A stretch of 64,000 nucleotides of DNA from Erpobdella octoculata (Eukaryota; Annelida; Clitellata; Hirudinida; Erpobdellidae), in contig OZ022242.1 in assembly GCA_963978895.1 (NCBI GenBank), positions 27,812,924 to 27,876,923 of the forward strand. Reading direction: 5' to 3'. The translations under genes were made by a program, and so were the position numbers. The notes beneath the pieces are model-generated. The model was given only the letters and a program-made list of their open reading frames with translations, ran no database searches and was not told the DNA's origin. Positions within the stretch are counted from its first letter, which is position 1; every line of letters starts with the position of its first letter. This document shows, one piece after another, positions 42,000 through 52,146 of the stretch.

Positions 42000-44900
42000 T
42001 TGTTTATGTTCGGTTCCTGTACCGCCGGCCTTTTGCTTTTTCTGAAGATGGCTGAAAAAATAGCCGAAACTTGCAAGTTAAAAAGTAATAAAGATTTGTA
42101 TAATCGGGCGTTCTTTGAACAACTTCGTGGGCGAGTTAAATTACGCGAACTATCTCATTTAATAGAAAAAGTTTGCAACAAAACTTGGTCAATAAAATTT
42201 AACCGAGCCTGTATCGACGAAAAATTAACACCTAATTATTTGAATAATAAATACCGAGGCTCTAGGATTTCTAATTCATTTGATACTGTTCGTGATGCCC
42301 TAGAAAGAGAAATTACTGAAGCACAGCTCGAGGTGAATAAATTAACTGCTTCGCTACGTGCTTCAGTCAAGGCCTATCAGACTTTGCTCCCTAATAAAGC
42401 TTCCACTGATGCTTTTCAGCAGTTCATTGATTCTAGCACTGACAGAGTTAATCGTCGGAAAAAGAACATCATTATCAACAAACTGTCCTCATTGTATGGC
42501 GCAAAGTTTTTACTCAGGGATGAACCAAACCATTTTATGAACTTGTCCTCATACTCTCCCACAGAACCTGAGATCAGATTTTTGCAGCTTGGTTACAACT
42601 ACCACGTCCCCGGCAAATATTGTTCAATAAAGAAACAAATTGAACTAGAAATGTTGATGATGCAGTTTGAGCCACATCTTCTAAATCGTTCTATTTCTGT
42701 TGATAATCGATTCCAAACACTACTCAAAGCAGAAGGATTGAAACATCGTCATGCTTCACATGGAATCGATCGAGAACTACACACAGCTGCCCACTCATTG
42801 AAAAATAATTCCACCATTACTATACGAAAAGCAGACAAATCGCATGCCTACGTCATTTTGAATACATCAGATTATCTAAATAAATTGAATGATATAGTAT
42901 CTGATACAACTAAATTTTTGGAGATTACCAAAGATCCAACTTTGGAAATCAAACGAAAAACTAACAAAGTAATAGGCAACATTCTTCGGAAAAATCCCAT
43001 AGCCGGCATGCATCAGATTATTGGAGATTTCTCACCGGGATATATTTACGGCAACGTAAAAACTCACAAATCTGATTTCCCAATTAGGCCAATAATTTCG
43101 CAAAGCCCCACTCCTACATTTGATATTGCGAAGTATCTTGTTAAAGTGATTTCTCCATACTGCCCTTGTCAATATACAGTGAAATCATCTTTCGAATTTA
43201 TTAATTTAGTCAAAGGCAACCGTCATACCACCGGTGTTATGAGTTCATTGGATGTCGTTGACTTGTTCACAAATGTGCCTACTGATGAAACCATCAAAAT
43301 TATCCTGCAATACTTATACCATAACTCTAAGTTATCACCTCCCATCATACCCGAAGAATCCATGTCTGAACTGCTATCGTTATGCACCAAGGAATTACCG
43401 TTTCGGCACCCAGATGGACGACTGTTTCGACAAATTAACGGCATTGCTATGGGATCTCCCTTAGGTCCCATCTTTGCCAACTTTTATTTGGGCCATATTG
43501 AAAGTATCGTTTTTGACACCTTTGCCAAACCGCCAATGTATGTACGTTACGTCGACGATATTTTTGTAATTTGCCAAGACGCTACCCAACTTGAAGACCT
43601 CCGGGTTACATTACAACAACATTCAGTTTTAAAGTTTACAGTAGAAAATAGCGATCCACAACACGGGTTGGCATTTTTGGATGTGTTGCTTACCCAATGT
43701 GATACCGGTATAGCGTACTCATCGTATGTAAAGCCATCATCCGAAGGTCTTTGTATGAACGGGGCTGGTTACTGTCCAGTTAAATACAAGGAAAGTGTTA
43801 TCTTTAACTTATTAGCTCGTGCTTACGAGTTATCTGAAGACCGGTCTCATTTCCATACAGAGGTTCAGCGTCTCAAAACACTACTTGTGAACAATAATTA
43901 TACTAATACCATGATTGACGCCGTCATCGAGAGGTTTGTTCGACGAAAAACTAACAATATCTCAACTCCCGTAAATAATATAAAGACTATCGATGTTCGG
44001 TATTGCGCTCAAATGCATGACAATTATCATCTTGATGAAAAGATTTTACGTCAGATTATCGGAAATTGCGTGACAGTTAATGACCGAAACCGACATCGAC
44101 TTCAATTTTCTATATATTATAAAAACAAGAAATCACACTCTATGATTACAAGAAACGGACCACATCAACCTGATCGCTTGCAATCTACTAACGTCGTGTA
44201 TAAATTCACCTGCCCTCTAAAACATACTTCAATAGAAACATACATTGGACACACCCGCACCACTCTATCTCGGCGCCTCACTATGCACTTGCAAGGCGGT
44301 AGCATAGCAGCACATTTCCAGACTGCCCACGGTGTTAAACTCACTAGACAAACACTTGTGGATAATACCATTATTTTGCATCACGTTCCAGAACCAGCTC
44401 GTTTGAAAATTGCCGAGGCACTTTATATAGTCCGTGACCGACCTTCCATAAATATACAAGAAGATCACTCCGGACATATCCTAAAGCTTTTTACTACAGC
44501 TACTAATCACTCAGTTCATAACATAAACCTACTTCATAATGCTCATACCATTACTTCTAAAGATGTAATGATTAACGCATTGCCTTCCTCTTCACTTGCC
44601 GTCGTTTCTTTGCCCTCCGTCGGTCACAAATCTGAACGTCCCATACGATCTAGTGTATCTGTACTCTGTACTAAGAGTTCGTCACCGGAGACTGTAAGGA
44701 TTCCCCGTCAAAGATCTCGCTCTCATGACCATAATCTTGGTTCTTCTCCTTCATCATCTCTTTCACACCCTAGAATTGTTGCTAATAACTACCACAGCGA
44801 ACGTTCTTCTCCACGACGCCCCATGCCAACTAATGAAACTCAGTACAGTCCTGGTTCTCTCTTTCATCCACCTACCTGTGCTTCTTCATCCTCCATCGAC

Positions 44901-45497
44901 CACGAAGCAGCGTGTCCCAGAAAATCTATTGCACCTGACCTCTACACTGCGAGCATGTCACCAAAAACTATGAAAGTTTCCCGCCAAAGACCTCGTTCTC
45001 ACGACCGTGATCCCCGTTGCTCAATTTCACCATCTTTCTTACTTTCTCGAATTGGTGTTTACAACTACCATAGTGAACGTCCTTCTCGTTTACGTCCGAC
45101 CGTCAGCACGATTCCAGGCCAGCATACTCCATACAGTCTTCGTTTGCCTTTTCACCCAACTAATGTTGCCCCTGTGGAGCACAAACCTGAATGTCCCTTA
45201 CAATGTATTAGATCTGCACTCGGTACTAAGAGTTCGTCACCAGGAAATACAAAGGTATCCCGCCAAAGATATCATTCCCAGAATTGTAGTCATGGTTTCT
45301 CCCCTTCGCCATCCTACTTACTTCCTAGAACCTGTCATAGTGAACGTGCTTCTTCTCGGAGACGGCCCCTCACCATGATTCCTACCAGTCGAACTTTGTA
45401 CATTCCTCGTTTGTTTGCTTTGACTAGTAATGGTGACCACAACACCCTCTTTTCTAATTTAATTAATAACCCAAACATTACATTACGTAGACGTTAA
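42000..45497 (+). CDS. PLE-3 reverse transcriptase with GIY-YIG endonuclease (intact)
   Basis: 1165 codons open; the start conserved among PLE copies is the ATG at 42048 (MAEKIAETCKL), giving 1149 residues. N-terminal block: [32 protein letters not shown] (near 280), GYIYGNVKTHKSDFPIRP (near 344), SLDVVDLFTNVP (motif A, near 415), GIAMGSPLGPIFANF (near 482), YVRYVDDIFVI (catalytic, YVDD at 517-520). Linker: EGLCMNGAGYC. GIY-YIG: VVYKFTCP and TYIGHTRTTLSRRL (near 725-760). Tail: three Arg/Ser/His-rich modules (RQRSRSHDHN, RQRPRSHDRD, RQRYHSQNC, each followed by HSER) and an end NPNITLRRR. PLE proteins are telomerase-related RTs that prime on nicked DNA. All key residues are present, so it may be active. 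Confidence 0.95.
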   Translation: MFMFGSCTAGLLLFLKMAEKIAETCKLKSNKDLYNRAFFEQLRGRVKLRELSHLIEKVCNKTWSIKFNRACIDEKLTPNYLNNKYRGSRISNSFDTVRDALEREITEAQLEVNKLTASLRASVKAYQTLLPNKASTDAFQQFIDSSTDRVNRRKKNIIINKLSSLYGAKFLLRDEPNHFMNLSSYSPTEPEIRFLQLGYNYHVPGKYCSIKKQIELEMLMMQFEPHLLNRSISVDNRFQTLLKAEGLKHRHASHGIDRELHTAAHSLKNNSTITIRKADKSHAYVILNTSDYLNKLNDIVSDTTKFLEITKDPTLEIKRKTNKVIGNILRKNPIAGMHQIIGDFSPGYIYGNVKTHKSDFPIRPIISQSPTPTFDIAKYLVKVISPYCPCQYTVKSSFEFINLVKGNRHTTGVMSSLDVVDLFTNVPTDETIKIILQYLYHNSKLSPPIIPEESMSELLSLCTKELPFRHPDGRLFRQINGIAMGSPLGPIFANFYLGHIESIVFDTFAKPPMYVRYVDDIFVICQDATQLEDLRVTLQQHSVLKFTVENSDPQHGLAFLDVLLTQCDTGIAYSSYVKPSSEGLCMNGAGYCPVKYKESVIFNLLARAYELSEDRSHFHTEVQRLKTLLVNNNYTNTMIDAVIERFVRRKTNNISTPVNNIKTIDVRYCAQMHDNYHLDEKILRQIIGNCVTVNDRNRHRLQFSIYYKNKKSHSMITRNGPHQPDRLQSTNVVYKFTCPLKHTSIETYIGHTRTTLSRRLTMHLQGGSIAAHFQTAHGVKLTRQTLVDNTIILHHVPEPARLKIAEALYIVRDRPSINIQEDHSGHILKLFTTATNHSVHNINLLHNAHTITSKDVMINALPSSSLAVVSLPSVGHKSERPIRSSVSVLCTKSSSPETVRIPRQRSRSHDHNLGSSPSSSLSHPRIVANNYHSERSSPRRPMPTNETQYSPGSLFHPPTCASSSSIDHEAACPRKSIAPDLYTASMSPKTMKVSRQRPRSHDRDPRCSISPSFLLSRIGVYNYHSERPSRLRPTVSTIPGQHTPYSLRLPFHPTNVAPVEHKPECPLQCIRSALGTKSSSPGNTKVSRQRYHSQNCSHGFSPSPSYLLPRTCHSERASSRRRPLTMIPTSRTLYIPRLFALTSNGDHNTLFSNLINNPNITLRRR
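42036..42085 (+). ncRNA. Hammerhead ribozyme HHR3 (PLE-3, left)
   Basis: Stem I CTTTTT (42036-42041) pairs with AAAAAG (42080-42085). Core CTGAAGA is 42042-42048, stem II GGCT/AGCC with an 8-nt loop, GAAA 42066-42069, stem III CTTGCAAG, cleavage predicted after 42079. It covers the ATG at 42048. Confidence 0.85.
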
Positions 45498-46128
45498 TTT
45501 TAGATTTTTCTCGCTCTTGGTATTCTAGTTTATGTATTATTTTCGGTCATATTTATTTTATATTTGCTCTTATGATTTCAATGGTAATTAATACATCCCT
45601 TTGTTTTATTTTTTGCTCTTAATTCTATTGATTTATTTTCTTTCTATCTATGTATACTTCGACATTTAAGGCCTTCAATTTTTATTTACAATTCTTATCG
45701 ACGAAAAACTAACACCTGTATCGACGAAAACTAACACCAACAATTATTATGTTAAATTTAATTTATATTTGCTTCTTTGATTTTAGTCTTAATTAATACC
45801 TTCCCTCGCATTTTATTTTGGTCATATTTTATTTTTATCTACGTACTTCCACATTTCATTATTTGTTTTTAATCGTCTTTGTTTATGTTCGGTTCCTGTA
45901 CCGCCGGCCTTTTGCTTTTTCTGAAGATGGCTGAAAAAATAGCCGAAACTTGCAAGTTAAAAAGTAATAAAGATTTGTATAATCGGGCGTTCTTTGAACA
46001 ACTTCGTGGGCGAGTTAAATTACGCGAACTATCTCATTTAATAGAAAAAGTTTGCAACAAAACTTGGTCAATAAAATTTAACCGAGCCTGTATCGACGAA
46101 AAATTAACACCTAATTATTTGAATAATA
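44141..46128 (+). repeat. Right pseudo-LTR of PLE-3
   Basis: Second copy of 40262-42249. It contains the ORF end, 3' UTR, HHR4 and an N-terminal fragment (45927 onward) ending TPNYLNN where (AT)n begins. Confidence 0.95.
45915..45964 (+). ncRNA. Hammerhead ribozyme HHR4 (PLE-3, right)
   Basis: Exact duplicate of HHR3 at an offset of 3879. Two ribozymes per element would release a unit-length RNA. Confidence 0.85.
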
Positions 46129-46154
46129 TATATATATATATATATATGAATGTT

Positions 46155-46206
<52 letters not shown>

Positions 46207-46210
46207 TGTT

Positions 46211-46259
<49 letters not shown>
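46129..46259. repeat. (AT)n array with ATGAATGTTTGT interruptions
   Basis: TA repeats broken twice by GAATGTTTGT. YIYI ORFs here are artefacts. Confidence 0.95.
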
Positions 46260-46263
<4 letters not shown>

Positions 46264-46523
46264 TGTAAGATGGCATAAGATTTTCTTTAAGACAAGCTCG
46301 ATTAAAAATAAGTCTCCATTTAGCCGCTATGAGTTTTATAGATACTTTCTCAATATTTCGAAACGGCCCGTAAGTCTGAAATAAAGAAGGTCTTAAATGT
46401 TAATACTTTTCTTAATACGTGTTGCAGTAAACAAAAAACGTTGTTCCGAAATATTGAGAAAGTATCTATAAAACTCATAGCGGCTAAATGGAGACTTATT
46501 TTTAATCGAGCTTGTCTTAAAGA
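46260..46523. mobile_element. PLE-4: foldback PLE 5' end
   Basis: 46274-46361 is the reverse complement of 46449-46522. The plus arm starts in the middle of a hammerhead (CGAAACGGCCCGTAAGTCTG near 46358) and encodes [20 protein letters not shown]. No RT or endonuclease sequence. Sequence type matches PLE-5. Confidence 0.8.
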
Positions 46524-47136
<613 letters not shown>

Positions 47137-47144
47137 TGTAAGAT

Positions 47145-47321
47145 GGCATAAGATTTTCTTTAAGACAAGCTCGATTAAAAATAAGTCTCCATTTAGCCGC
47201 TATGAGTTTTATAGATACTTTCTCAATATTTCGGAACAACGTTTTTTGTTTACTGCAACACGTATTAAGAAAAGTATTAACATTTAAAACTTTCTTTATT
47301 TCAGACTTACGGGCCGTTTCG
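47145..47321 (-). pseudogene. PLE-5 N-terminal fragment, inverted arm
   Basis: Minus strand: [15 protein letters not shown], then [20 protein letters not shown]. It runs slightly further into the protein than the plus copy at 48901-49077. Confidence 0.75.
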
Positions 47322-47344
47322 GCTTTCGCCATCTTCAGAGTCTG
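47302..47344 (-). ncRNA. Hammerhead ribozyme HHR6 (PLE-5 inverted arm)
   Basis: Reverse complement of HHR5: stem I CAGACT/AGTCTG, core CTGAAGA, stem II GGC/GCC closed by GAAA, then GAAA and a minimal stem III. Confidence 0.85.
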
Positions 47345-47398
47345 TAAATACGATCGCGTAAAAGGAGGCAAAAGATAATCGATTTCTATAGAAATCAG

Positions 47399-48460
47399 AT
47401 GCATTCCGATTATAAATTGGACGAATCTGTTTTACGTAGAATTATCAGTAAAGAAGTTTCAGTTATACATCCTAATAATAACGTGTTGAAGTTATCTATT
47501 TACTATAAAAACCTCAAACTGTTTAACCTTGTAATTACCAACAATAGAACCCGGAAAAAAGATGATATCCTACAGCAAACCAACTTGGTATACCAATTTA
47601 AATGTCCGTTGCCACACAGTAAGGTGGAACAATATATTGGTCATACCAGAACTAAACTGTCTCGTAGGTTAACAATGCATCTGCAATCCGGCAGTATTCG
47701 ACAGCATTTTGAAACAATACATCATCGAAAACTCACACGTGAAGTTCTTGTTGCTAATTCGAATATTGTTGTTAAAGAATACGATCCTCTTCGACTTAAA
47801 ATAAAAGAAGCTCTTTATATTCAGAAACTCTGCCCTTCAATTAATAAACAATTTGAAAAGTTTTCTACAACTCTTAGATTATTTGGATTCACTGAAGACA
47901 TTGCTTCACGACCGAATTTTGAAAAGAGTAACAATGTTTTGACTGCCTCTGACAATGTTGACACTTCGATTAACGGAAATGGCATGGGTCCTATTGATCT
48001 TTCAAATGGTCATCTTCTCGATACTTTTTCTAACGCGACTCTTGATGTTTCCAATGTTAATGAATTCCACGACATCGGTACCTGCTCCTCTGTTGATCTG
48101 GTTCAATCACTTGATAATTTTCTTGAAACTGATTCACCTGATGAGTTTCAACTTAATCATAAGTGTGATAGGTATAAAACAAACAGTCCTGACGTTTTGG
48201 ACGCATGCTCTTTTTCGCAATATTTCGATACCATGCAAGATCCGTCATCTAAAGATACTTTAGAAGATATCCTCACAGAAAGTCCTTGTTCCTTCACGAC
48301 CGTTGTTGATGACTTGGATCAACCTGTTGGTCCTGTTGATACCGCGCGCACCTGTGTCGAAGAAGAATGTCCGATTGATGACAATTGTTCGTACTCATCC
48401 AGTTCCTTCCTCCATTTACTTTCAAACGAGAACATCACTGTTCGACGAAAGCGGAGATAA
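47399..48460 (+). CDS. PLE-5 protein, GIY-YIG endonuclease and tail
   Basis: 353-residue open frame lacking the RT. It starts HSDYKLDESVLRRIISK (the connector), then GIY-YIG: NLVYQFKCP, QYIGHTRTKLSRRLTMHL, LKIKEALYIQKLCPSINKQF. A long acidic tail rich in Asp/Ser follows, ending NENITVRRKRR. Related to but clearly diverged from PLE-2 and PLE-3. Confidence 0.8.
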   Translation: MHSDYKLDESVLRRIISKEVSVIHPNNNVLKLSIYYKNLKLFNLVITNNRTRKKDDILQQTNLVYQFKCPLPHSKVEQYIGHTRTKLSRRLTMHLQSGSIRQHFETIHHRKLTREVLVANSNIVVKEYDPLRLKIKEALYIQKLCPSINKQFEKFSTTLRLFGFTEDIASRPNFEKSNNVLTASDNVDTSINGNGMGPIDLSNGHLLDTFSNATLDVSNVNEFHDIGTCSSVDLVQSLDNFLETDSPDEFQLNHKCDRYKTNSPDVLDACSFSQYFDTMQDPSSKDTLEDILTESPCSFTTVVDDLDQPVGPVDTARTCVEEECPIDDNCSYSSSSFLHLLSNENITVRRKRR

Positions 48461-48532
48461 TCTTGATTTTATTTATTTAAATATCTTATGTAATTTCGAC
48501 TTAATTTAATTATTTATTATCATAATACTTGC

Positions 48533-48665
<133 letters not shown>

Positions 48666-48888
48666 GCTACTATTATTTTATCCTTTAATTAAACGTTTTT
48701 AATTATACTTATTTTATCCTCATAACTCCAGTTTATTTTATGTACGTTATTTAATTACATTGTCTAAATTTGATTATTTTTATTAATATCCTTCTATTGA
48801 GATGATTCCTTGAGGATATTAGTTTATTTGTATATTTAGTTATTACATGTTTTCTTATCTTTTGCCTCCTTTTACGCGATCGTATTTA

Positions 48889-48931
48889 CAGACTCTGAAG
48901 ATGGCGAAAGCCGAAACGGCCCGTAAGTCTG
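48889..48931 (+). ncRNA. Hammerhead ribozyme HHR5 (PLE-5)
   Basis: Stem I CAGACT (48889-48894) pairs with AGTCTG (48926-48931). Core CTGAAGA is 48895-48901, stem II GGC-GAAA-GCC, GAAA 48913-48916, a two-pair stem III CGGCCCG, cleavage predicted after 48925. It contains the ATG of MAKAETA (48901). Confidence 0.85.
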
Positions 48932-49078
48932 AAATAAAGAAAGTTTTAAATGTTAATACTTTTCTTAATACGTGTTGCAGTAAACAAAAAACGTTGTTCC
49001 GAAATATTGAGAAAGTATCTATAAAACTCATAGCGGCTAAATGGAGATTTATTTTTAATCGAGCTTGTCTTAAAGAAT

Positions 49079-49313
49079 ATATATATATATATATGTATGT
49101 GCGTATGAATGTGTGTAGGTATGTATGTATGTGTATGTGCATGTATGTGTGTCTGTGTTTATGTATGTATGTATGTATGTATGTATGTGTTTTTACAATA
49201 TTTCGGCACTAAATGCTCATTCAAAGTATGTATGTGTGTGTATGTATCTATGTATGTATGTATGTATGTATGTATGTATGTGTGTATGTATGTATGTATG
49301 TATGTATGTATGT
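49079..49313 (+). repeat. (AT)n and (ATGT)n microsatellite
   Basis: Short AT run then ATGT repeats, with a small PLE-1-like fragment (TTTCGGCACTAAATG near 49200). Supplies the target duplication of the next hAT element. Confidence 0.9.
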
Positions 49314-49578
49314 CAGTGATGGGTTTAACTACTTTAAAAGTAGTTAACTACTATATTTAACTACTCATAAAAAAGTAGTTAGTAACTATTTCCTAACTAC
49401 TTTTAACAGCAGTAGTTATTAACTACCTCTTAACTACTGCCTAGTAGTTAACTACTAGTTAACTACTTTTTAACATTAACCAAAAAAACCTTTAACATTT
49501 GGAATTAATTACAAGTTAAATAAACCTGGTTTTTCAAGCTCTTGGTTCATTTCATTTATGTATGCCAACAAATTTTCT

Positions 49579-50139
49579 TTAATCAAATATTTTTTGCTCG
49601 TTGTTCAAAAAATTCAATTTAAATTGGGAAATTATCGCTGTTGCTAAAAGATATTCTTCATTTTCAAAAACAGGACCAAATCGTTTTCCTATACCTTGAG
49701 ATAGTGTTTGTAAAAGAGCATTGATGGTTTCATCTGAACATGGTGTTATTTTTTTTAATCCTATGATGGTTTGAATAATGTGACTGGTGTATGACTTTTC
49801 ACTTTGGAAGATATCCATTGCGGTGACTATTGGTTTTATAATCTGAATGAATGATTTCAAAAAAGCAAACTCAATCTCTCAATCAATGCAGCTTGCCCTA
49901 ACTTCTTCTGACAATCACAAACATTATTGAAAACTAGATTAACAATCCTTTCAACGAAATTTTGAGCACCGCTGTGTAACATTTGGCTTTATAAATGTTG
50001 AACCACTAATGTCCTGTACAACCTCAGCATCTTTTACATTGCGATGAATGGAGTTTGGTACAACATTTGCCATTGATCTATCATAAAGTTGTTTGTATTT
50101 CAAATTATCCCTTACTTTCAATGCACCAACACTCGCCAC
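49579..50139 (-). pseudogene. hAT transposase fragments (element 2)
   Basis: 50139-49951 reads NLKYKQLYDRSMANVVPN and FIKPNVTQRCSKFR, like the hAT block containing TRWxS. 49950-49861, in another frame, gives FVERIVNLVFNNVCDCQKKL. 49860-49579 gives AMDIFQSEKSYTSHIIQTI and FENEEYLLATAIISQFKLNF. The VExxFS dimerisation end and the catalytic region are not found, so it is nonautonomous. Confidence 0.7.
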
Positions 50140-50950
50140 GAAATTTAAGGTATGACTAGAAGTAGCCTGTCAAAAATGATCATTTTTGTGGTTTTTATCG
50201 AACTATCAGATATTAAATAAAGAACGTTTTCTTCTATACCATTATTAAATGTGGATGTTTTACCTGCTCAGCAATATAAAAAAATGTCCAATGCTTTGGA
50301 TCAGACCTGGTTTATGCAAATTAAAATCACTTATTTTTATGCGTACCTTTCAACATCTAGCGATGTTTTATTTTAAACTTTAAACCCAGCATTATGTTTG
50401 ATGCAATCAGATAAAACTCTTGCATAATAAGCTTAGGAAAAACGTTTTGGATCTTTAGTAATGACAGTGTACAATTGTGTACAAACTTTTATTACACGCA
50501 ATCAGATAACTTCTTGCATAAAAGCATAGGAAAAACGTTTTGGATATTTGGGACTGATAGTGTACAATTGCGTAATAACTTTGATTACACGACTGCGTGC
50601 ACTAATTTTACTGACTACTGACCACCCCAGCCTCCGCATTATGCAAAATTGCTAACATACATACATACAGACCATGGATATCTTGATAAAATAATGTACC
50701 GTTTAGGCCTATTTCATTAGGTTGTGGATCCAGTAGTTATATCAAGATATCCATGATACAGACATAGGTAATTATGTATGTAAATTACCACAGTGCTTAT
50801 GAATTATTAATATTATCTTTCTCACTTTTTATCAAATCTAATATACTTTCACCACTAGATCTTCATTATTTACATACATGTCATATACTGGCTCATCCAC
50901 TTCAGTTTCATCATCTATAGAGTTTTTTTCAGCCACCAAAAAAGTAAAGT
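50140..50950. other. hAT 2 internal noncoding stretch
   Basis: Apart from the 83-bp inverted-repeat insert I see only two similar 100-bp AT-rich segments (near 50395-50490 and 50490-50595, sharing AGGAAAAACGTTTTGGAT). No gene. Confidence 0.5.
50673..50755. mobile_element. Small inverted-repeat insert (MITE-like) inside hAT 2
   Basis: 16-bp perfect inverted repeats CATGGATATCTTGATA and TATCAAGATATCCATG enclose 51 bases. Noncoding. Confidence 0.6.
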
Positions 50951-51117
50951 AGCTAAAAAAATAGTTAACTACTGTAGTTAATAACTATTTTAAAAAGTAG
51001 TTAACTACTAGTTGTTAACTAGTTTAACAAAAAGTAGTTATTAACTATTTCTTAACTACTGTAGAGTAGTTAATAACTAGTAGTTAACTATTTATGGTTA
51101 GTAACTACCCATCACTG

Positions 51118-52146
51118 ATGTATGTATTTATGTATGTATGTATGTATGTATGTATGTATGTATGTATGTATGTATGTATGTATGTATGTATGTATGTATG
51201 TATGTATGTATGTAGAATCATATCTAGGGGTGGGGGCAACTGAGAGCGAAAGAATGAGCGGGAAAGCGACAGGGAACGGATAACGACCGGGAGCGGGAGT
51301 GTGTATGTATCTATGTATGTATGTATGTATGTGTGTATGTATGTATGTATGTATGTATGTATGTATGTATGTATGTATGTATGTATGTATGTATGTATGT
51401 ATGTATGTATGTATGTATGTGTGTGTATGTATCTATGTATGTGTGTATGTATCTATGTATGTGTGTATGTATCTATGTATGTATGTATGTATGTATGTAT
51501 GTATGTATGTATGTATGTATGTATGTATTGTATGTATGTATGTAGAATCGGATCTAGGAGGGGGGAACTGAGAGCGAAAAAATGAGCGGGAAAGCGACAG
51601 GGAATGGATAACGACCTGGAGCGGGAGCGCAAGCGGGAAGGAAACGGAAGCGAAAAAGAAACGCATTAGGTAAACCTATAAAAACCCCGGGCAATATGTA
51701 TGTATGTATGTATGTCCTTTATGCATTGCTACACCATTCATCCGATCGTAATTAAATTTTCACACAACTTTGAGAGTCAAGGGGAATCAAATATAGAGAA
51801 AAAAATTTGAAATCCGTCTCAAAATGAGCGGAGTGGAGCGGGTGAGCGAGCGGGGCTATATATATATATATATCTATATATATAAAAATGAATGTTTGTA
51901 TTTATGTTAATGTCCTTTATGCATTGCTACACCATTCATCCGATCGTAATGAAATTTTCACACAACCTTGAGAGTCAATGAAAATCAAAACTAAAAAAAA
52001 AATTTTTGAAATCCGTCACAAAATGAGCGGAGCGGAGCGGGTGAGCGGGCGGGAACTATATATATATATGTATGTGCGTATGTATGTGTGTATGTATGTA
52101 TGTGTATGTGCATGTATGTGTGTCTGTGTGTGTGTTTATGTATGTA
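51118..52146 (+). repeat. (ATGT)n arrays with dispersed 150-bp repeats
   Basis: ATGT arrays at 51118-51213 and 51300-51540. Partial 18-bp-minisatellite fragments lie at 51220-51300 and 51545-51700 (ending CCCCGGGCAAT). Two copies of the 150-bp repeat are at about 51714-51857 and 51905-52055, and more ATGT follows up to 52146. CMYV/VCMY ORFs are artefacts. Confidence 0.85.

Larger units (their letters stand above)
40262..42249 (+). repeat. Left pseudo-LTR of PLE-3
   Basis: Same sequence as 44141-46128; it opens in mid-ORF (ATGATTACAAGAAACGG). It contains the 451-residue C-terminal frame 40263-41618, the 3' UTR and HHR3. At its right edge it continues without break into the unique RT-coding part. 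Confidence 0.95.
40262..46128 (+). mobile_element. Penelope-like element PLE-3, complete, with pseudo-LTRs
   Basis: Two direct repeats, 40262-42249 and 44141-46128 (1988 bp, offset 3879), flank 1891 unique bases. Each repeat holds C-terminal coding, 3' UTR, hammerhead and N-terminal coding. This is the canonical PLE pseudo-LTR arrangement from a head-to-tail template. Both outer ends are (AT)n. The repeats look identical by eye, and shadow ORFs coincide exactly, so insertion is recent. One RNA monomer from cleavage site to cleavage site would be 3879 nt. Confidence 0.95.
49314..51117 (-). mobile_element. hAT element 2 (1804 bp) with ATGTATGT target duplication
   Basis: Inverted ends CAGTGATGGGT (49314) and ACCCATCACTG (51117) are flanked by ATGTATGT on both sides; the flank is itself (ATGT)n, so the duplication is consistent rather than decisive. 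Both ends carry dense TAACTACT / AGTAGTTA arrays (49325-49480, 50950-51105). Minus-strand transposase fragments lie inside. Confidence 0.85.
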
